10,476 bases of DNA from CAZFUY01 sp964522445 (GTDB lineage: Bacteria; Pseudomonadota; Gammaproteobacteria; SZUA-229): positions 1 through 10,476 of the forward strand of contig CAZFUY010000102.1 in the NCBI GenBank assembly GCA_964522445.1. The letters run 5' to 3'. Made by a program: the position numbers and the translations under genes. Of the stretch, positions 5,622 to 10,476 are shown piece by piece. Position 1 is the stretch's first letter, and each line of letters opens with the position of its first letter. The notes beneath the pieces were generated by a model. It saw only the letters and a list, made by a program, of their open reading frames with translations. It had not been told where the DNA came from and searched no databases.

Positions 5622-6866
5622 TTAAGCTAGCAGGCTTTCGCCTTCAATAAGCTGCTCCAGACTTTCTCTTTTACGAATAACATGCGCACGCGCACCATCC
5701 ACCATAATTTCTACGGGTCTGGAGCGGGTGTTGTAATTTGAACTCATAGTAAAGCCATAAGCACCTGATGACCTTACCGCCAGCACATCACCCTGCTGTA
5801 AATTCAGCTCACGGTCTTTACCCAGAAAATCACCAGTTTCACACACAGGCCCAACCAGATCATATATTTGAGCCTCGCCCGCTCTGGGCTGCAAAGGCAC
5901 TATATCCTGCCATGCACCGTATAGAGCAGGGCGCATTAAATCATTCATTGCCGCATCTATTATGGCAAAATTTTTATGTTCACTGTGCTTAAGATACAGC
6001 ACTTCAGTTAGCAAAATACCAGCATTGCCTACTATGGCTCGACCAGGTTCTATAAGAATTTCCAGATTATGCTCTGATAGCTGCCCTGTAATCGCTTTTA
6101 CCTGTTCAGCAGGTGTCGGCGGTGTTTCATCTTTATATTGAATACCTAAACCACCACCCAAATCCAGATGGTGCAGCTGAATATTTTTAGCCGCCAGCCG
6201 ATCAACCAGCTCCAGCACTCTTTGCAGCGCATCGACAAAGGGCTCTACCTGCGTTAGCTGTGAACCAATATGGCAATCTATACCTTCGATACGAATATTA
6301 TCCATGGCAGCGGCTTTTTCATACACGGCCACAGCCTGCTCATGGGCAATACCAAATTTATTATCTTTTAAACCTGTGGAGATATAAGGGTGTGTTTTTG
6401 CATCCACATCAGGATTAACGCGCAGAGATACAGGAGCAAGCACAGCTAATTCTGCTGCCACCTGATTAAGCACTTCAAGCTCATTTTCAGATTCCACATT
6501 AAAACAGCGAATACCCACTTCAAGGGCGCGACGCATTTCATCTCGGCGCTTACCCACACCCGAAAAAACTATTTTGGCCGCATCACCACCCGCTTTAAGC
6601 ACTCGCTCAAGCTCACCAACAGAAACAATATCAAAACCTGAACCCAGACGAGCCAGCACATTAAGCACCGCCAGACTCGAATTGGCTTTTACCGCATAAC
6701 ACACAAGATGCGGCTGCTCACCCAGTGCATCATCAAATGCTTTCCAGTGCCGCTCTAAAGTGGCGCGTGAATAAATATAGGCAGGCGTACCGTATTCTTT
6801 GGCCAGTTCAAGCAGATCTACATCTTCGGCAAATAGCCGGTTATTTTTATATTTGAAATAATCCAT
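5622..6866 (-). CDS. lysA: Diaminopimelate decarboxylase
   Basis: LysA is the PLP enzyme for the last step of lysine synthesis, meso-diaminopimelate to lysine plus CO2. From the ATG at 6866 the protein has 414 residues, normal for the family. Seen motifs: the PLP lysine K60 in CYAVKAN, the HIGSQ motif, DLGGGLGIQY, EPGRAIVGNAG (phosphate binding), the GPVCETGDFLGKDREL segment with the active-site Cys-Glu pair from the neighbouring subunit, and SSGAYGFTMSSNYN near the end. An in-frame GTG at 6887 would add seven residues and has a short GAG five bases upstream; the ATG is preferred because MDYFKYKNNRLFAEDV aligns with the usual family start, but neither has a good ribosome site. It is second in the operon, about 100 bp after lptM with a REP between, and nearly contiguous with dapF. 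Confidence 0.96.
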   Translation of the reverse strand: MDYFKYKNNRLFAEDVDLLELAKEYGTPAYIYSRATLERHWKAFDDALGEQPHLVCYAVKANSSLAVLNVLARLGSGFDIVSVGELERVLKAGGDAAKIVFSGVGKRRDEMRRALEVGIRCFNVESENELEVLNQVAAELAVLAPVSLRVNPDVDAKTHPYISTGLKDNKFGIAHEQAVAVYEKAAAMDNIRIEGIDCHIGSQLTQVEPFVDALQRVLELVDRLAAKNIQLHHLDLGGGLGIQYKDETPPTPAEQVKAITGQLSEHNLEILIEPGRAIVGNAGILLTEVLYLKHSEHKNFAIIDAAMNDLMRPALYGAWQDIVPLQPRAGEAQIYDLVGPVCETGDFLGKDRELNLQQGDVLAVRSSGAYGFTMSSNYNTRSRPVEIMVDGARAHVIRKRESLEQLIEGESLLA

Positions 6867-6942
6867 AACTTTATAAGTATTAAGCACAAAAGCTCATTAA
6901 GAGACCTTTGCATGAAATAAAATTAATTCAGGTTTAATAACA

Positions 6943-6967
6943 TATCGCGGCTAAAACCGCTCCTACA
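6943..6967 (-). repeat. REP palindrome, family C
   Basis: On the minus strand GTAG (6966-6963) is followed by GA and the imperfect palindrome GCGGTTTTAGCCGC (6960-6947), a 4-bp perfect stem extendable to six with a G-T pair. It begins directly after the lptM stop codon. It resembles widespread gammaproteobacterial REPs (GTAGGAGCGG...CCGCGA). Being between lptM and lysA, it could affect how much transcript continues into lysA; no T run follows, so it is not a standard terminator. Confidence 0.75.
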
Positions 6968-7102
6968 TTATTTTCTGGCCTGATTTACCTGTTCATCGGG
7001 TAAATATAAAGCGCCCGTTTTACCACAGCCAGATAACATACTCGAAACTGACAAAGCCGCAACCATCAGTAAAAACAGCCAATTTGCCCAACAGAATTTC
7101 AT
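6968..7102 (-). CDS. lptM: LptM/YifL-type small lipoprotein (LPS translocon maturation)
   Basis: This 44-residue gene is too short for ordinary gene-finding cut-offs. It starts at the ATG at 7102 with GTGGGA upstream. The protein has a hydrophobic signal (WLFLLMVAALSVSSM) ending in lipobox L23-S24-G25-C26, followed at once by the family signature C-G-x-T-G-A-L-Y-L-P-x-E (CGKTGALYLPDE). LptM (YifL in E. coli, LppL in Pseudomonas) is an outer-membrane lipoprotein that helps LptD fold and form its correct disulfides in the LptD-LptE translocon. Location immediately before lysA-dapF is the expected one. Only the conserved core is present; the tail is short (QVNQARK). Confidence 0.92.
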   Translation of the reverse strand: MKFCWANWLFLLMVAALSVSSMLSGCGKTGALYLPDEQVNQARK

Positions 7103-7143
7103 TTGTCATCCCACTCTTTTAAGAAAGTGTATTATCCTATGTT
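7103..7143. promoter_or_regulatory. Divergent promoter region between lptM and the histidine kinase gene
   Basis: Only 41 bp separate the two divergent start codons, so promoters must overlap this gap or extend into the genes. On the minus strand GATAAT (7136-7131) is a fair -10 for lptM-lysA, leaving a leader of about 22 nt, but its -35 is weak and inside the kinase gene. On the plus strand TATTAT (7130-7135) is -10-like but almost touches the kinase ATG. Exact promoters are unresolved. Confidence 0.35.
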
Positions 7144-9081
7144 ATGCGATTAAAAAGCAGCATTTTTCTTTGGGTTTCTCTTGCCACCATCATACCCCTC
7201 ACCGCTTTGATTCTTGGAATCACAGCCTACAGTGAGCGCCTTCATAGAAAAGATGTTGATCATGAAATTAAAAACAGCATGGCAAATATCGCATCGAAGA
7301 TGGATTTTCGAATAAATTATGAACGAAAAGTTATTATTTCGCTGGCCACATCACCCGCCATGAAACATTTTTTCCCTGTACTTAAAACCGCTGCCGAAGG
7401 TGATTTGCACGCTGATTATTTTGAGGAAGTGGATAAAATTAATGAATTTCTTGCCGGTTTTCAACACTCAGTTCCTGGACTAGATACTGTCCGTGTACTG
7501 GATATTGATGGCAACACACTGGTTAAAGTCCGTTTTGGTAAACATTTGCCTGCTCTGTTTGAAAGCATGGAAGATATTCCTTTTGCAGAAGAAGAACTGG
7601 TCAATGAAAAATTTCTTAGCTGGATGCTTAAGCTAAAACCTAACAAGCTGGTTTATGGACAACTGCCCTTAAGTCAACGAGACCTTCAACAGGGGCAGGA
7701 ATTATCCATGCTAAATTCCATTGTACCTTTATCTGATGAAAAAAATAATATCATTGGTTTTTTAACAGCTCGTGCCATTGGTGACCAGCTAGACCATATT
7801 CTTAAAACTTTGCCTCGCACACATAATCTACGCATTAATATTGCTGAACTTAACCCAGGCAATAGTCTTCGTCATGGCATGCTACTTTACAGTGATGACA
7901 AACGCATTTTATTTAACCAGCTTCATGAGCCTGATTTAAAACTTCATAAAATTATTGATGAAGATTTCTGGCAACAATTACAGAAAAAACGTTACGGAAC
8001 TTATTTTAATAGCAGCGATTCACAGCGTTATTATTATCAGGAATATTACCCTTACTCTAATCAACTAGTAAGCTGGATGCTGATTGTGCAACTGGATGGC
8101 AATGAACTTTCTGCACCCTTTAATAATATTCGCATTGGCCTGTTCTTTTTTGCCGCCGTTGCATTAATGATTAGTTTAATACTGGCCAACCTGGGCGCTA
8201 TTCACATTGCAGAACCCATAATTAATTTTTCTCAGGCACTAAAAAATTATGCCGATGGAAAAACAAAATTAAATACACAGGCAGTAACTGGCCCCGAAGA
8301 ACTAAAACAACTTGATCAATCTTTTCATTATCTTGTTGACACACTTGAAACAGCACAGGATGAAAGAGACCACGCCCAAAATATGATGCTACAAAAAGCA
8401 AAGCTGGCCAGCATAGGAGAAATGGCCGCAGGTATTGGCCATGAAATAAATAATCCATTAAATAATATTTTATCTTTTACAAAACTTATTGAGCGCAATC
8501 TGCCCGACAACAATAAAGAATTAAAAGAAGACCTTAAAGGTTTACGCAATGAAGCATTACGTGCGGGGCATATTGTTAAAGGCATTCTTAATTTTGCCCG
8601 CCAGGTGCCACCAGAATATACTCAGTTTAATATTAAAGATCTTATCAATGACACTTTACTACTTGTTGAATCTGAAGCGCATACACGCCACATAAAAACA
8701 CAGCTAAGTGATCTGTTTAACTCAACAATAGAAGGTGATCGCCAACAACTACAGCAAGTGCTGGTTAATTTATTAATGAATGCCATTCATGCCAGCCCCG
8801 AAGGGAGCGTTATTAATATTTTGTGTGAAAAAATAACAGCAGAGCAAATAAAAATTACGGTGTCTGATCAGGGCAAAGGCATTAGCAGTAATAATGCCGA
8901 TAAAATTTTTGATCCATTTTTTACTACAAAAACCGTAGGCGAGGGCAGCGGACTCGGTTTATCAATTAGTCTTGGCATCGTACAATACCACCACGGCCAG
9001 TTAAATCTTGAAAACAATAATTCAGGTGGTGTTGATGCCTCCATTATTTTACCTATAAAAAAACCAGACAATGACAAATAA
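7144..9081 (+). CDS. Membrane sensor histidine kinase with large periplasmic sensor domain
   Basis: The 645-residue protein has a first membrane segment at about 7-26, a periplasmic region of about 300 residues (30-330) whose length and pattern suggest a double Cache (dCache) sensor, a second membrane segment at 331-353, a HAMP-like linker to about 403, and a kinase core. Kinase motifs are complete: H box with phospho-acceptor H433 in GHEINNPLNNIL, N box with N546 in LVNLLMNAIHAS, G1 D575-QGKG, F box IFDPFFTTK, and G2 GSGLGL at 601-606. The H-box type is that of the kinases that pair with NtrC-like regulators (AtoS, ZraS, DctB). It overlaps the response-regulator gene by 11 bp, so the two are co-translated partners. 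The ligand is not predictable. Start ATG at 7144 has only a weak ribosome site. Confidence 0.93.
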   Translation: MRLKSSIFLWVSLATIIPLTALILGITAYSERLHRKDVDHEIKNSMANIASKMDFRINYERKVIISLATSPAMKHFFPVLKTAAEGDLHADYFEEVDKINEFLAGFQHSVPGLDTVRVLDIDGNTLVKVRFGKHLPALFESMEDIPFAEEELVNEKFLSWMLKLKPNKLVYGQLPLSQRDLQQGQELSMLNSIVPLSDEKNNIIGFLTARAIGDQLDHILKTLPRTHNLRINIAELNPGNSLRHGMLLYSDDKRILFNQLHEPDLKLHKIIDEDFWQQLQKKRYGTYFNSSDSQRYYYQEYYPYSNQLVSWMLIVQLDGNELSAPFNNIRIGLFFFAAVALMISLILANLGAIHIAEPIINFSQALKNYADGKTKLNTQAVTGPEELKQLDQSFHYLVDTLETAQDERDHAQNMMLQKAKLASIGEMAAGIGHEINNPLNNILSFTKLIERNLPDNNKELKEDLKGLRNEALRAGHIVKGILNFARQVPPEYTQFNIKDLINDTLLLVESEAHTRHIKTQLSDLFNSTIEGDRQQLQQVLVNLLMNAIHASPEGSVINILCEKITAEQIKITVSDQGKGISSNNADKIFDPFFTTKTVGEGSGLGLSISLGIVQYHHGQLNLENNNSGGVDASIILPIKKPDNDK

Positions 9082-10408
9082 CTTACGCGTTCATTTTATT
9101 GATGATGACCCAACAGCAGGCGACCTGTTTCGTCGTTTTGCACGAAATAAAGATTATGACATCTGTATTTTTAGAGACCCCTTAGAAGCACTGGACGATA
9201 TTAAAAACAATGGCAGCCAGCTGGTAATTACAGATCTCAGCATGCCAAAAATGTCTGGTCTTAATTTACTGGAAACTATACGCCAAACTGATATTGAGTT
9301 ACCCGTTATTATGATTACCGGGTTTTCAACCGAAGAGAATGCTATTAAAGCTTTGCGTCTGGGTGCGGCTGATTTTATTAAAAAACCATTTGATATGGAT
9401 GACTTATTAGTTCAGATCGATGACATGCTAAATCAGGCTGAGTCTCGTAAACTGGAAAAAAGTAAGCGCCCACGTATGCAGGATCAACAGAACCAGTTTG
9501 GCATGATTGGCGATTCTGAACCAATTAAAAAAATATTTAAAATTATTGATAAAATTTCAGACATTCGATGCAATGTAATTATTGAAGGCGCATCAGGTAC
9601 AGGCAAAGAACTGGTTGCTCATGCCATTCATAATCACAGTATTTTTGCCGACCAACCTTTTATTGTTATCGATTGTGGCTCACTGACAGACACTTTATTG
9701 GAAAGCGAATTATTTGGCCATGAAAAGGGCGCATTTACCGGCGCACATCAAAACAAATCTGGCTTAATGGAAGTTGCATCTGGTGGCACTATTTTTCTGG
9801 ATGAAATTTGCAATATTTCAGATGCTATGCAAATGAAATTAATGCGTGCAGTACAGGCCCAGCAAATTACTCGTGTCGGCGGAATTCAACCCATTGATAT
9901 AGATGTTAGATTTGTAGTCGCCACCAATAAAAATATTGAGGAAATGATTGAGGCAGGGCAATTCAGACACGACCTTTATCATCGTCTTAATGTTATTTCA
10001 ATTACCATGCCTTCTCTGCGCGAACGAAAAGATGATATTGAGTTACTTATCAATCATTTTGTAAAAGAATTTGCTCAACGCTATAAACGCGATGTTAAAG
10101 GCTTTGATAAAGATTCGATACAAAGGCTTAAAAATTACAGCTGGCCTGGAAACATACGCGAACTTAGAAATATGGTTGAACGCACAATTGCACTTGCAGA
10201 CTCGCCCATTTTACATTCTGATCAGGATATTATGAATGCAGGAACGGAGGAGGGCATAGATGCCGATGCACCCACTTTAGAGGTTCTTGAAAAACGTTAC
10301 ATTATGAAAATTTTAGATCATTGTAATGGCAGTAAAGAACAAACCGCAGAAATACTGGGTATTAACAAGTCTACTTTATGGCGTAAACTACAAAGCTGGC
10401 AGAAATAA
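9071..10408 (+). CDS. NtrC-family sigma54-dependent response regulator
   Basis: The 445-residue protein has three standard domains. The receiver (about 5-120) contains acidic pocket D11/D12, phospho-acceptor D55 in ITDLSMPKMSG, T83 and K105. The AAA+ sigma54 activator domain (about 143-370) contains Walker A GASGTGKE at 173-180, the sigma54-contacting GAFTGA loop at 220-225, Walker B GGTIFLDE at 238-245 and the FRHDLYHRLNV arginine segment from 298. The C-terminus (about 402-445) is a Fis-type helix-turn-helix (GSKEQTAEILGINKSTLWRKL). All catalytic residues are intact, so it should activate sigma54 promoters when phosphorylated by the kinase encoded just upstream. Its target operon is not in the window: only repeats follow for 68 bp, and no sigma54 promoter was found. 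Confidence 0.95.
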   Translation: MTNNLRVHFIDDDPTAGDLFRRFARNKDYDICIFRDPLEALDDIKNNGSQLVITDLSMPKMSGLNLLETIRQTDIELPVIMITGFSTEENAIKALRLGAADFIKKPFDMDDLLVQIDDMLNQAESRKLEKSKRPRMQDQQNQFGMIGDSEPIKKIFKIIDKISDIRCNVIIEGASGTGKELVAHAIHNHSIFADQPFIVIDCGSLTDTLLESELFGHEKGAFTGAHQNKSGLMEVASGGTIFLDEICNISDAMQMKLMRAVQAQQITRVGGIQPIDIDVRFVVATNKNIEEMIEAGQFRHDLYHRLNVISITMPSLRERKDDIELLINHFVKEFAQRYKRDVKGFDKDSIQRLKNYSWPGNIRELRNMVERTIALADSPILHSDQDIMNAGTEEGIDADAPTLEVLEKRYIMKILDHCNGSKEQTAEILGINKSTLWRKLQSWQK

Positions 10409-10422
10409 TTATAAAAATACAC

Positions 10423-10455
10423 TTCACCACAGAGACACAAAGAACACAGAGAAAA
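10423..10455 (+). repeat. Intergenic CACAGAGA-type repeat
   Basis: Starting 14 bp after the regulator's stop codon, the sequence CACCACAGAGACACAAAG and the following ACACAGAGAAAA are built from CACAGAGA-like units. From memory, very similar strings occur between genes in many unrelated bacteria, sometimes in many copies per genome; function is unknown. There is no internal pairing that would make a terminator. Confidence 0.5.
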
Positions 10456-10468
10456 TCTTTAAAAAAAT

Positions 10469-10476
10469 TGTAGGAG
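10469..10476 (+). other. Possible start of a second family C REP at the window edge
   Basis: The last eight bases, TGTAGGAG, equal the first eight of the family C REP after lptM, and the setting (just past a stop codon) is the same. Eight bases are weak evidence. Confidence 0.25.

Noticed and set aside
6867..6940. Separate promoter for lysA
   Set aside because: TATAAA occurs here but almost touches the start codon and has no -35 partner at 16-18 bp; transcription from lptM is the simpler view.

Overview
The window looks like chromosome from a moderately AT-rich gammaproteobacterium. The main reason is the block lptM-lysA-dapF-DUF484-xerC on the minus strand, an order known from Pseudomonas-like and other gammaproteobacteria (in E. 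coli lptM-dapF-DUF484-xerC). The species cannot be fixed from sequence alone.

Layout. (1) 1-627, minus: the N-terminal 209 residues of a lipoprotein with a formylglycine-generating-enzyme-like (FGE-sulfatase/SUMF1) domain, cut by the window edge. (2) 628-2183: an accessory island holding three REP palindromes (657-800), a RelE/ParE-type toxin and ribbon-helix-helix antitoxin pair (830-1383) with a perfect operator-like dyad, another REP, a REP-associated HUH transposase (RAYT, 1555-2088) and a decayed REP. (3) 2184-3020, minus: an exported protein with a FlgT-N-like head and a DUF4384-like tail, with a good sigma70-type promoter at 3051-3079. (4) 3092-3165: a pair of inverted REPs of a second family. 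(5) 3179-7102, minus: the core operon, comprising LptM (a small lipoprotein that helps the LPS-export translocon mature), LysA and DapF (the ends of the diaminopimelate/lysine pathway), DUF484 and XerC recombinase, tightly packed or overlapping. A third REP family sits between lptM and lysA. (6) 7144-10408, plus, divergent from lptM: a membrane sensor histidine kinase with a large periplasmic sensor domain and an NtrC-type sigma54-dependent response regulator, overlapping by 11 bp. (7) 10409-10476: a purine-rich intergenic repeat and what may be the start of another REP.

The most notable theme is the repeats. Three distinct palindrome families all carry a GTAG tetranucleotide just 5' of the stem, the hallmark of RAYT-mobilised REPs, but only one RAYT gene is present, and its flanking repeats belong to just one family. 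The RAYT/toxin-antitoxin island separates two exported-protein genes (FGE-like lipoprotein and DUF4384 protein) that lie on the same strand and may once have been adjacent. No CRISPR array, tRNA, rRNA or clearly new multi-gene system was seen.
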